64,000 nt of DNA from Mastigias papua (Eukaryota; Cnidaria; Scyphozoa; Rhizostomeae; Mastigiidae): positions 15,277,422-15,341,421 of the forward strand of contig OZ025269.1 in assembly GCA_964019165.1 (NCBI GenBank). Direction: 5' to 3'. Of the stretch, positions 52,660 to 64,000 are shown piece after piece. The notes under the pieces are model-generated. The model was not told the DNA's origin and did not search any database. It was given only the letters and a program-made list of their open reading frames with translations. Within the stretch, counting starts at the first letter, position 1, and each line of letters opens with the position of its first letter. The translations under genes were made by a program, and so were the position numbers.

Positions 52660-55600
52660 AGTGATGACAATGAGGCAATTTTGGCCAAAAAGTAAGGCTA
52701 TAGCCTTGGTATGTTGCCTAAAAATGACTAAAATTGAAATTGGTAGAGTTTGACTGCAGACTTAAATGTGCTGAAAATGAGGCAATGTTGGCCAAAAGGT
52801 AAGGCTATAGCCTTGGTGTTTTGCCTAAAATGACTAACATTGAAATTGGTTGAGGTTGACTGCAGAACGAAAAGTGACGGAACTGAGGCAATTTTGGCCA
52901 AAAAGTAAGGCTATAGCCTTGGTATTTTGCCTAAAAATGACTAAAATTGAAATTGGTTGAGTTTGACTGCAGATTGAAAAGTGATGAAAATGTGGCAATT
53001 TTGGCCAAAAAGTAAGGCTATAGCCTTGGCATTTTGCCTAAAAATGACTAAAAGTGTAATTGGTTGAGTTTGACTGCAGATTGAAAAGTGATGACAATGA
53101 GGGAACTTTGGCCAAAAAGTAAGGCTATAGCCTTGGTATTTTGCCTAACCATGACTAACATTGAAATTATTTGAGGTTGAGTGCAGATTGAAAAGTGATG
53201 AAAATGAGGCAATTTTGGCCAAAAAGTAAGGCTATAGCCTTGGTATTTTGCCTAAAAATGACTAAAAGTGTAATTGGTTGAGTTTGACTGCAGATTGAAA
53301 AGTGATGAAAATGAGGCAATTTTGGCCAAAACGTAAGGCTATAGTCTTGGCATTTTGCCTAAACATGACTAAAGTTGACATTGGTTGAGGTTGACAACCG
53401 ATTGAAAAGTGATGAAAATGAGGCAATTTTGGCCAAACAGTAAGGCTATAGCCTTGGTATTTTGCATAACAATGACTACAATTGAAATTTGTTGAGTGTG
53501 ACTGCAGATTGAAAAGTGATGAAAATGAAGCAATGTTGGCCAAAAAGTAAGGCTATATCCTTGGTATGTTGCCTAAAAATGACTAAAATTGAAATTGGTT
53601 GAGTTTGACTGCAGATTGAAAAGTGATGACAATGCGGCAATTTTGGCCAAACAGTAAGGCTATAGCCTTGGCATTTTGCCTAAAAATAACTAAAATTGAA
53701 ATTGGTCGAGTTTGACTGCAGATTGAAAAGTGAGGAAAATGAGGCAATTTTGGCCAAAAAGTAAGGCTATAGCCTTGGTATTTTGCCTAACCATGACTGA
53801 AATTGAAATTGGTTGAGTTTGACTGCAGATTGAAAAGTGATGAAAATGAGGCAATTTTGGTCAAAACGTAAGACTATAGTCTTGGCATTTTGCCTAAACA
53901 TGACTAAAGTTGAAATTGGTTGAGTTTGACTGCAGATTGAAAAGTGATGACAATGAGGCAATTTTGGCCAAAAAGTAAGGCTATAGCCTTGGTATGTTGC
54001 CTAAAAATGACTAAAATTGAAATTGGTTGAGTTTGACTGCAGATTGAAAAGTGATGAAAATGTGGCAATTTTGGCCAAACAGTAAGGCTATAGCCTTGAT
54101 AGTTTGCCTAAAATTGACTAAAATTGAAATTGGTCGAGTTTGACTGCAGATTGAAAATTGATGAAAATGAGGCAATTTTGGCCAAAAAGTAAGGCTATAG
54201 CCTTGGTATTTTGCCTAACCATGACTGAAATTGAAATTGGTTGAGTTTGACTGCAGATTGAAAAGTGATGAAAATGAGGCAATTTTGGCCAAAACGTAAG
54301 GCTATAGTCTTTGCATTTTGCCTAAACATGACTAAAGTTGAAATTGGTTGAGTTTGACTGCAGATTGAAAAGTGATGACAATGAGGCAATTTTGGCCAAA
54401 AAGTAAGGCTATAGCCTTGGTATGTTGCCTAAAAATGACTAAAATTGAAATTGGTAGAGTTTGACTGCAGACTTAAATGTGCTGAAAATGAGGCAATGTT
54501 GGCCAAAAGGTAAGGCTATAGCCTTGGTGTTTTGCCTAAAATGACTAACATTGAAATTGGTTGAGGTTGACTGCAGAACGAAAAGTGACGGAACTGAGGC
54601 AATTTTGGCCAAAAAGTAAGGCTATAGCCTTGGTATTTTGCCTAAAAATGACTAAAATTGAAATTGGTTGAGTTTGACTGCAGATTGAAAAGTGATGAAA
54701 ATGTGGCAATTTTGGCCAAAAAGTAAGGCTATAGCCTTGGCATTTTGCCTAAAAATGACTAAAAGTGTAATTGGTTGAGTTTGACTGCAGATTGAAAAGT
54801 GATGACAATGAGGGAACTTTGGCCAAAAAGTAAGGCTATAGCCTTGGTATTTTGCCTAACCATGATTAACATTGAAATTATTTGAGGTTGAGTGCAGATT
54901 GAAAAGTGATGAAAATGAGGCAATTTTGGCCAAAAAGTAAGGCTATAGCCTTGGTATTTTGCCTAAAAATGACTAAAAGTGTAATTGGTTGAGTTTGACT
55001 GCAGATTGAAAAGTGATGAAAATGAGGCAATTTTGGCCAAAGCGTAAGGCTATAGTCTTGGCATTTTGCCTAAACATGACTAAAGTTGACATTGGTAGAG
55101 TTTGACTGCAGACTTAAATGTGCTGAAAATGAGGCAATGTTGGCCAAAAGGTAAGGCTATAGCCTTGGTGTTTTGCCTAAAATGACTAACATTGAAATTG
55201 GTTGAGGTTGACTGCAGAACGAAAAGTGACGGAACTGAGGCAATTTTGGCCAAAAAGTAAGGCTATAGCCTTGGTATTTTGCCTAAAAATGACTAAAATT
55301 GAAATTGGTTGAGTTTGACTGCAGATTGAAAAGTGATGAAAATGTGGCAATTTTGGCCAAAAAGTAAGGCTATAGCCTTGGCATTTTGCCTAAAAATGAC
55401 TAAAAGTGTAATTGGTTGAGTTTGACTGCAGATTGAAAAGTGATGACAATGAGGGAACTTTGGCCAAAAAGTAAGGCTATAGCCTTGGTATTTTGCCTAA
55501 CCATGATTAACATTGAAATTATTTGAGGTTGAGTGCAGATTGAAAAGTGATGAAAATGAGGCAATTTTGGCCAAAAAGTAAGGCTATAGCCTTGGTATTT

Positions 55601-57900
55601 TGCCTAAAAATGACTAAAAGTGTAATTGGTTGAGTTTGACTGCAGATTGAAAAGTGATGAAAATGAGGCAATTTTGGCCAAAACGTAAGGCTATAGTCTT
55701 GGCATTTTGCCTAAACATGACTAAAGTTGACATTGGTTGAGTTTGACAACCGATTGAAAAGTGATGAAAATGAGGCAATTTTGGCCAAACAGTAAGGCTA
55801 TAGCCTTGGTATTTTGCATAACAATGACTACAATTGAAATTTGTTGAGTGTGACTGCAGATTGAAAAGTGATGAAAATGAAGCAATGTTGGCCAAAAAGT
55901 AAGGCTATATCCTTGGTATGTTGCCTAAAAATGACTAAAATTGAAATTGGTTGAGTTTGACTGCAGATTGAAAAGTGATGACAATGCGGCAATTTTGGCC
56001 AAAAAGTAAGGCTATAGCCTTGGCATTTTGCCTAAAAATAACTAAAATTGAAATTGGTAGAGTTTGACTGCAGACTTAAATGTGCTGAAAATGAGGCAAT
56101 GTTGGCCAAAAGGTAAGGCTATAGCCTTGGTGTTTTGCCTAAAATGACTAACATTGAAATTGGTTGAGGTTGACTGCAGAACGAAAAGTGACGGAACTGA
56201 GGCAATTTTGGCCAAAAAGTAAGGCTATAGCCTTGGTATTTTGCCTAAAAATGACTAAAATTGAAATTGGTTGAGTTTGACTGCAGATTGAAAAGTGATG
56301 AAAATGTGGCAATTTTGGCCAAAAAGTAAGGCTATAGCCTTGGCATTTTGCCTAAAAATGACTAAAAGTGTAATTGGTTGAGTTTGACTGCAGATTGAAA
56401 AGTGATGACAATGAGGGAACTTTGGCCAAAAAGTAAGGCTATAGCCTTGGTATTTTGCCTAACCATGATTAACATTGAAATTATTTGAGGTTGAGTGCAG
56501 ATTGAAAAGTGATGAAAATGAGGCAATTTTGGCCAAAAAGTAAGGCTATAGCCTTGGTATTTTGCCTAAAAATGACTAAAAGTGTAATTGGTTGAGTTTG
56601 ACTGCAGATTGAAAAGTGATGAAAATGAGGCAATTTTGGCCAAAACGTAAGGCTATAGTCTTGGCATTTTGCCTAAACATGACTAAAGTTGACATTGGTT
56701 GAGTTTGACAACCGATTGAAAAGTGATGAAAATGAGGCAATTTTGGCCAAACAGTAAGGCTATAGCCTTGGTATTTTGCATAACAATGACTACAATTGAA
56801 ATTTGTTGAGTGTGACTGCAGATTGAAAAGTGATGAAAATGAAGCAATGTTGGCCAAAAAGTAAGGCTATATCCTTGGTATGTTGCCTAAAAATGACTAA
56901 AATTGAAATTGGTTGAGTTTGACTGCAGATTGAAAAGTGATGACAATGCGGCAATTTTGGCCAAACAGTAAGGCTATAGCCTTGGCATTTTGCCTAAAAA
57001 TAACTAAAATTGAAATTGGTCGAGTTTGACTGCAGATTGAAAAGTGATGAAAATGAGGCAATTTTGGCCAAAAAGTAAGGCTATAGCCTTGGTATTTTGC
57101 CTAACCATGACTGAAATTGAAATTGGTTGAGTTTGACTGCAGATTGAAAAGTGATGAAAATGAGGCAATTTTGGTCAAAACGTAAGAATATAGTCTTGGC
57201 ATTTTGCCTAAACATGACTAAAGTTGAAATTGGTTGAGTTTGACTGCAGATTGAAAAGTGATGACAATGAGGCAATTTTGGCCAAAAAGTAAGGCTATAG
57301 CCTTGGTATGTTGCCTAAAAATGACTAAAATTGAAATTGGTTGAGTTTGACTGCAGATTGAAAAGTGATGAAAATGTGGCAATTTTGGCCAAAAAGTAAG
57401 CCTATAGCCTTGATAGTTTGCCTAAAAATAACTAAAATTGAAATTGGTCGAGTTTGACTGCAGATTGAAAAGTGATGAAAATGAGGCAATTTTGGCCAAA
57501 AAGTAAGGCTATAGCCTTGGTATTTTGCCTAACCATGACTAAAATTGAAATTATTTGAGGTTGAGTGCAGATTGAAAAGTGATGAAAATGAGGCAATTTT
57601 GGCCAAAAAGTAAGGCTATAGCCTTGGTATTTTGCCTAAAAATGACTAAAAGTGTAATTGGTTGAGTTTGACTGCAGATTGAAAAGTGATGAAAATGAGG
57701 CAATTTTGGCCAAAACGTAAGGCTATAGTCTTGGCATTTTGCCTAAACATGACTAAAGTTGACATTGGTTGAGTTTGACAACCGATTGAAAAGTGATGAA
57801 AATGAGGCAATTTTGGCCAAACAGTAAGGCTATAGCCTTGGTATTTTGCATAACAATGACTACAATTGAAATTTGTTCAGTTTGACTGCAGACTTAAATG
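52660..57900. repeat. mixed higher-order block (offsets 1,712, 642 and 962 bp)
   Basis: The GGTAGAGTTTGACTGCAGAC monomer followed by GCAGAACGAAAAGTGACGG appears at about 52,743, 54,455, 55,085 and 56,057, each followed by the same series of variants for 500-900 bp. This implies successive duplications of 16, 6 and 9 monomers. Confidence 0.87.
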
Positions 57901-59079
57901 TGCTGAAAATGAGGCAATGTTGGCCAAAAGGTAAGGTTATAGCCTTGGTGTTCTGCCTAAAATGACTAAAATTGAAATTGGTTGAGGTTGACTGCAGAAT
58001 GAAAAGTGACGGAACTGAGGCAATTTTGGCCAAAAAGTACGGCTATAGCCTTGGTATTTTGCCTAAAAATGACTAAAATTGAAATTGGTTGAGTTTGACT
58101 GCAGATTGAAAAGTGATGAATATGAGTCAATTTTGGCAAAAAAGTAAGGCTATAGCCTTGATAGTTTGCCTAAACATGACTAAAGTTGAAATTGGTTGAG
58201 TTTGACTGCAGACTTAAATGTGCTGAAAATGAGGCAATTTTGGCCAAAAAGTAAGGCTATAGCCTTGGTATTTTGCCTACAAATGACTAAAAGTGTAAGT
58301 GGTTGAGGTTGACTGCAGAATGAAAAGTGACGGAACTGAGGCAATTTTGGCCAAAAAGTAAGGCTATAGCCTTGGTATTTTGCCTAAAAATGACTAAAAT
58401 TGAAATTGGTTGAGTTTGACTGCAGATTGAAAAGTGATGAAAATGAGGCAATTTTGGCCAAAACGTAAGGCTATAGTCTTGGCATTTTGCCTAAACATGA
58501 CTAAATTTGACATTGGTTGAGTTTGACTGCAGATTGAAAAATGATGAAAATGAAGCAATTTTGGCCAAAAAGTAAGGCTATAGCCTTGGCATTTTGCCTA
58601 AAAATGACTAAAAGTGTAATTGGTTGAGTTTGACTGCAGATTGAAAAGTGATGACAATGAGGGAACTTTGGCCAAAAAGTAAGGCTATAGCCTTGGTGTT
58701 TTGCCTAAAATGACTAAAATTGAAATTGGTTGAGGTTGACTGTAGAAAGAAAAGTGACGGAACTGAGGCAACTTTGGCCAAAAAGTAAGGCTATAGCCTT
58801 GGTATTTTGCCTAAAAATGACTAAAATTGAAATTGGTTGAGTTTGACTGCAGATTGAAAAGTGATGAAAATGAGGCAATTTTGGCCAAAACGTAAGGCTA
58901 TAGTCTTGGCATTTTGCCTAAACATGACTAAAGTTGACATTGGTTGAGTGTGACAACCGATTGAAAAGTGATGAAAATGAAGCAATTTTGGCCAAAAAGT
59001 AAGGCTATAGCCTTGGCATTTTGCCTAAACATGACTAAAGTTGACATTGATTGAGTTTGACTGCAGATTGAAAAGTGAT

Positions 59080-61080
59080 GACAACGAGGCAATTTTGGCC
59101 AAAAAGTAAGGCTATAGCCTTGGTATGTTGCCTAAAAATGACTAAGATTGAAATTGGTTGAGTTTGACTGCAGACTTAAATGTGCTGAAAATGAGGCAAT
59201 GTTGGCCAAAAGGTAAGGCTATAGCCTTGGTGTTTTGCCTAAAATGACTAACATTGAAATTGGTTGAGGTTGACTGCAGAACGAAAAGTGACGGAACTGA
59301 GGCAATTTTGGCCAAAAAGTAAGGCTATAGCCTTGGTATTTTGCCTAAAAATGACTAAAATTGAAATTGGTTGAGTGTGACTGCAGATTGAAAAGTGATG
59401 AAAATGAAGCAATTTTGGCCAAAAAGTAAGGCTATAGCCTTGGTTTTTTGCCTAACCATGACTAAAATTGAAATTATTTGAGGTTGAGTGCAGATTGAAA
59501 AGTGATGAAAATGAGGCAATTTTGGCCAAAAAGTAAGGCTATAGCCTTGGTATATTGCCTGAAAATGACTAAAGTGTAATTGGTTGAGTTTGACTGCAGA
59601 TTGAAAAGTGATGAAAATGAAGCAATTTTGGCCAAAAAGTAAGGCTATAGCCTTGGTATTTTGCCTAAAAATGACTAAAATTGAAATTGGTTGAGTTTGA
59701 CTGCAGATTGAAAAGTGATGAAAATGAGGCAATTTTGGCCAAAACGTAAGGCTATAGTCTTGGCATTTTGCCTAAACATGACTAAAGTTGACATTGCCTG
59801 AGTGTGACAACCGATTGAAAAGTGATGAAAATGAAGCAATTTTGGCCAAAAAGTAAGGCTATAGCCTTGGCATTTTGCCTAAAAATAACTAAAATTGAAA
59901 TTGGTTGAGGTTGACTGCAGATCGAAAAGTGATGACATTGAGGCAATTTTGGCCAAAAAGTAAGGCTATAGCCTTGGTATGTTGCCTAAAAATGACTAAA
60001 ATTGAAATTGGTTGAGGTTGACTGCAGAATGAAAAGTGATGAAACTGTGGCAATTTTGGCCAAAAAGTAAGGCTATAGCCTTGGTATTTTGCCTAAAAAT
60101 GACTAAAAGTGTAATTGGTTGAGTTTGACTGCAGATTGAAAAGTGATGACAATGAGGCAATTTTGGCCAAAAAGTAAGGCTATAGCCTTGGTGTTTTGCC
60201 TAAAATGACTAAAATTGAAAGTGGTTGAGGTTGACTGCAGAATGAAAAGTGACGGAAATGAGGCAATTTTGGCCAAAAACTAAGGCTATAGCCTTGGTAT
60301 TTTGCCTAAACATGACTAAAATTGAAATTGGTTGAGTTTGACTGCAGATTGAAAAGTGATGAAAATGAGGCAATTTTGGCCAAAAAGTAAGGCTATAGCC
60401 TTGGTATTTTGCCTAAAAATGACTAAAATTGAAATTGGTTGAGTTTGACTGCAGATTGAAAAGTGATGACAATGAGGCAATTTTGGCCAAAACGTAAGGC
60501 TATAGTCTTGGCATTTTGCCTAAACATGACTAAAGTTGACATTGATTGAGTTTGACTGCAGATTGAAAAGTGATGACAACGAGGCAATTTTGGCCAAAAA
60601 GTAAGGCTATAGCCTTGGTATGTTGCCTAAAAATGACTAAAATTGAAATTGGTTGAGTTTGACTGCAGACTTAAATGTGCTGAAAATGAGGCAATGTTGG
60701 CCAAAAGGTAAGGCTATAGCCTTGGTGTTTTGCCTAAAATGACTAACATTGAAATTGGTTGAGGTTGACTGCAGAACGAAAAGTGACGGAACTGAGGCAA
60801 TTTTGGCCAAAAAGTAAGGCTATAGCCTTGGTATTTTGCCTAAAAATGACTAAAATTGAATTTGGTTGAGTTTGACTGCAGATTGAAAAGTGATGAAAAT
60901 GAAGCAATTTTGGCCAAAAAGTAAGGCTATAGCCTTGGTTTTTTGCCTAACCATGACTAAAATTGAAATTATTTGAGGTTGAGTGCAGATTGAAAAGTGA
61001 TGAAAATGAGGCAATTTTGGCCAAAAAGTAAGGCTATAGCCTTGGTATATTGCCTGAAAATGACTAAAGTGTAATTGGTT
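59080..61080. repeat. higher-order duplication, offset about 1,495 bp (14 monomers)
   Basis: GACAACGAGGCAATTTTGG, the TTAAATGTGCTG monomer, GGTTTTTTGCCTAACC and TATATTGCCTGAAAATG recur in order at both positions. Confidence 0.87.
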
Positions 61081-62349
61081 GAGTTTGACTGCAGATTGAG
61101 AAGTGATGAAAATGAGGCAATTTTGGCCAAAAAGTAAGGCTATAGCCTTTGTATTTTGCCTAAACATGACTAAAATTGAAATTGGTTGAGTTTGACTGCA
61201 GATTGAAAAGTGATGAAAATGAGGCAATTTTGGCCAAAAAGTAAGGCTATAGCCTTGGTATTGTGTCTAAAAATGACTAAAATTGCAATTGGTTGAGTTT
61301 GACTGCAGATTGAAAAGTGATGAAAATGAGGCAATGTTGGCCAAAAGGTAAGGCTATAGCCTTGGTATTTTGCCTAAACATGACTAAAATTGAAATTGGT
61401 TGAGTTTGACTGCAGATTGAAAAGTGATGAAAATGAGGCAATTTTGGCCAAAAAGTAAGGCTATCGCCTTGGTGTTTTGCCTAAAATGACTAAAATTGAC
61501 AGTGGTTGAGGTTGACTGCAGAATGAAAAGTGACGGAACTGAGGCAATTTTGGCCAAAAAGTAAGGCTATAGCCTTGGTATTTTGCATAAAAATGACTAA
61601 AATTGAAATTGGTTGAGTTTGACTGCAGATTGAAAAGTGATGAAAATGAGGCAATTTTGGCCAAAAAGTAAGGCTATAGCCTTGATAGTTTGCCTAAGCA
61701 TGACTACAATTGAAAGTGGTTGAGTTTGACTGCAGATTGAAAAGTGATGACAATGAGGCAATTTTGGCCAAAAAGTAAGGCTATAGCCTTGGTATTTTGC
61801 CTAACAATGACTAAAAGTGTAATTGGTTGAGTTTGACTGCAGATTGAAAAGTGATGAAAATGAGGCAATTGTGGCCAAAACGTAAGGCTATATTCTTGGC
61901 ATTGTGCCTAAACATGACTAAGGTTGATATTGGTTGAGTTTGACAACCGATTGAAAAGTGATGAAAATGAGGCAATTTTGGCCAAAAAGTAAGGCTATAG
62001 CCTTGGTATTTTGCATAACAATGACTAAAATTGACAGTGGTTGAGTGTGACTGCAGATTTACAAGTGATGAAAATGAGGCAATTTTGGCCAAAACGTAAG
62101 GCTATAGTCGTGGCATTTTGCCTAAACATGACTAAAGTTGACATTGGTTGAGTTTGAGAACCGATTGAGTAGTGATGAAAATGAGGCAATTTTGGCCAAA
62201 AAGTAAGGCTATAGCGTTGGTATTTTGCATACCAATGACTAAAATTGAAAGTGGTTGAGTGTGACTGCAGATTGAAAAGTGATGAAAATGAAGCAATTTT
62301 GGCCAAAAAGTAAGGCTATAGCCTTGGCATTTTGCCTAAAAATGACTAA

Positions 62350-63350
62350 AATTGAAATTGGTTGAGTTTGACTGCAGATTGAAAACTGATGACAATGAGG
62401 CAATTTTGGCCAAAAAGTAAGGCTATAGCCTTGGTATTTTGCCTAAAAATGACTAAAAGTGTAATTGGTTGAGTTTGACTGCAGATTGAAAAGTGATGAA
62501 AATGAGGCAATTTTGGCCAAAACGTATGGCTATATTCTTGGCATTTTGCCTAAACATGACTAAAGTTGATATTGGTTGAGTTTGACAACCGATTAAAAAG
62601 TGATGAAAACGAGGCAATTTTGGCCAAAAAGTAAGGCTATAGCCTTGGCATTTTGCCTAAAAATGACTAAAATTGACATTGGTTGAGTTTGACTGCAGAT
62701 TGAAAAGTGATGAAAATGAGGCAATTTTGGCCAAAAAGTAAGGCTATAGCCTTGGTATTTTGCCTAAAAATGACTAAAAGTGTAATTGGTTGAGTTTGAC
62801 TGCAGATTGAAAACTGATGACAATGAGGCAATTTTGGCCAAAAAGTAAGGCTATAGCCTTGGTATTTTGCCTAAAAATGACTAAAAGTGTAATTGGTTGA
62901 GTTTGACTGCAGATTGAAAAGTGATGAAAATGAGGCAATTTTGGCCAAACCGTATGGCTATAGTCTTGGCATTTTGCCTAAACATGACTAAAGTTGATAT
63001 TGGTTGAGTTTGACAACCGATTAAAAAGTGATGAAAACGAGGCAATTTTGGCCAAAAAGTAAGGCTATAGCCTTGGCATTTTGCCTAAAAATGACTAAAA
63101 TTGACATTGGTTGAGTTTGACTGCAGATTGAAAAGTGATGACAATGAGGCAATTTTGGCCAAAAAGTAAGGCTATAGCCTTGGTATTTTGCCTAAAAATG
63201 ACTAAAAGTGTAATTGGTTGAGTTTGACTGCAGATTGAAAACTGATGACAATGAGGCAATTTTGGCCAAAAAGTAAGGCTATAGCCTTGGTATTTTGCCT
63301 AAAAATGACTAAAAGTGTAATTGGTTGAGTTTGACTGCAGATTGAAAAGT
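62350..63350. repeat. higher-order repeat, 4-mer of about 428 bp, two copies
   Basis: The variants ACCGATTAAAAAGTGATGAAAACG and TTGAAAACTGATGACAATG, with CGTATGGCTAT, recur about 428 bp apart. Confidence 0.88.
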
Positions 63351-64000
63351 GATGAAAATGAGGCAATTTTGGCCAAAACGTAAGGCTATAGCGTTGGCAT
63401 TTTGCCTAAAAATGACTTAAATTGAAATTGGTTGAGTTTGACTGCAGATTGAAAAGTGATGACAATGAGGCAATTTTGGCCAAAAAGTAAGGCTATAGCC
63501 TTGGTATTTTGCCTAAAAATGACTAAAAGTGTAATTGGTTGAGTTTGACTGCAGATTGAAAAGTGATGAAAATGAGGCAATTGTGGCCAAAACGTAAGGC
63601 TATAGTCTTTGCATTTTGCCTAAACATGACTAAGGTTGATATTGGTTGAGTTTGACAACCGATTGAACAGTGATGAAAATGAGGCAATTTTGGCCAAAAA
63701 GTAAGGCTATAGCCTTGGTATTTTGCATAACAATGACTAAAATTGACAGTGGTTGAGTGTGACTGCAGATTGACAAGTGATGAAAATGAGGCAATTTTGG
63801 CCAAAACGTAAGGCTATAGCCTTGGTATGTTGCCTAAAAATGACTAAAATTGAAATTGGTTGAGTTTGACTGCAGACTTAAATGTGCTGAAAATGAGGCA
63901 ATGTTGGCCAAAAGGTAAGGCTATAGCCTTGGTGTTTTGCCTAAAATGACTAACATTGAAATTGGTTGAGGTTGACTGCAGAACGAAAAGTGACGGAACT

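Larger units (their letters stand above)
42001..64000. repeat. 107-bp satellite DNA array, runs off the window
   Basis: Tandem monomers of 107 bp (some 106), about 205 copies without interruption. A typical monomer contains in order AAATGACTAAAATTGAAATT, GGTTGAGTTTGACTGCAGAT, TGAAAAGTGATGAAAATGAG, GCAATTTTGGCCAAAAAGTA, AGGCTATAGCCTTGG and TATTTTGCCT. Variant classes include TGACAACCGATTG, GCAGACTTAAATGTGCTG, GCAGAACGAAAAGTGACGG and a CGTAAGGCTATAGTCTTGGC form. The first monomer (42,001-42,060) is the most degenerate, as expected at an array edge. No genes lie within it; minus-strand open frames of 93 codons simply cross monomers. Confidence 0.98.

Noticed and set aside
42674..63804. Repeated minus-strand 64-125 codon frames (MAKIASFSSLFNLQS type)
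   Set aside because: Each frame crosses three monomers of the 107-bp satellite. Periodicity 3 x 107 returns to the same frame, giving apparent conservation. Frames differ in end point with single variants and no coding constraint is visible.
42001..64000. CENP-B box or CRISPR interpretation of the satellite
   Set aside because: No TTCG-x4-A-x2-CGGG-type box in the monomer. Repeats are head-to-tail without unique spacers, so this is a satellite.

Overview
This is a piece of an intron-rich animal genome. It is AT-rich, with canonical GT-AG introns, many microsatellites, decayed transposons and a long satellite array. The one protein-coding gene is recognisable but well diverged from its vertebrate counterpart, so I read the source as an invertebrate metazoan of unresolved lineage.

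Bases 1-38,635 (+ strand) carry most of one gene, the orthologue of UNC79, a large cytoplasmic auxiliary subunit of the NALCN sodium-leak channel complex. Thirty-two exon segments were placed by matching splice sites, codon phase and residue similarity to vertebrate UNC79, recalled from memory. The N-terminal exons lie upstream of base 1. The C-terminus and stop codon are at 38,633-38,635. Two places (about 17.53 kb and 33.8 kb) do not splice in a single frame as given. A U1 snRNA gene sits on the same strand inside the intron between exons 9 and 10 (13,388-13,550).

The introns hold repeats. They include a 1.7 kb TACC/TGCC array, a 0.7 kb GT array, remains of retroelements at 5.2-5.9 and 24.2-24.5 kb, TIR elements at 12.4-13.3, 18.9-19.0, 29.2-29.7, 34.5-35.0 and 36.5-37.2 kb, and a pogo/Tigger-like fragment at 37.6-38.1 kb.

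Downstream of the gene (38.7-42.0 kb) is a repeat-rich transition zone. It has long (TA)n tracts, another retroelement remnant, TATG and TATAG microsatellites, a sequence that folds as a minimal hammerhead ribozyme (about 40,277-40,323), and a fold-back structure built from the 3' end of a Penelope-like element. That fold-back contains an intact GIY-YIG C-terminal reading frame between two 0.33 kb inverted arms. A TIR element at 41.45-42.0 kb abuts the satellite.

Bases 42,001-64,000 are one uninterrupted satellite array with a 107 bp monomer (about 205 copies), layered higher-order repeats (962, 2,352, 642, 1,495 and 428 bp offsets) and a 14 bp perfect palindrome in most monomers. It runs off the right edge. 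No genes are seen in it.
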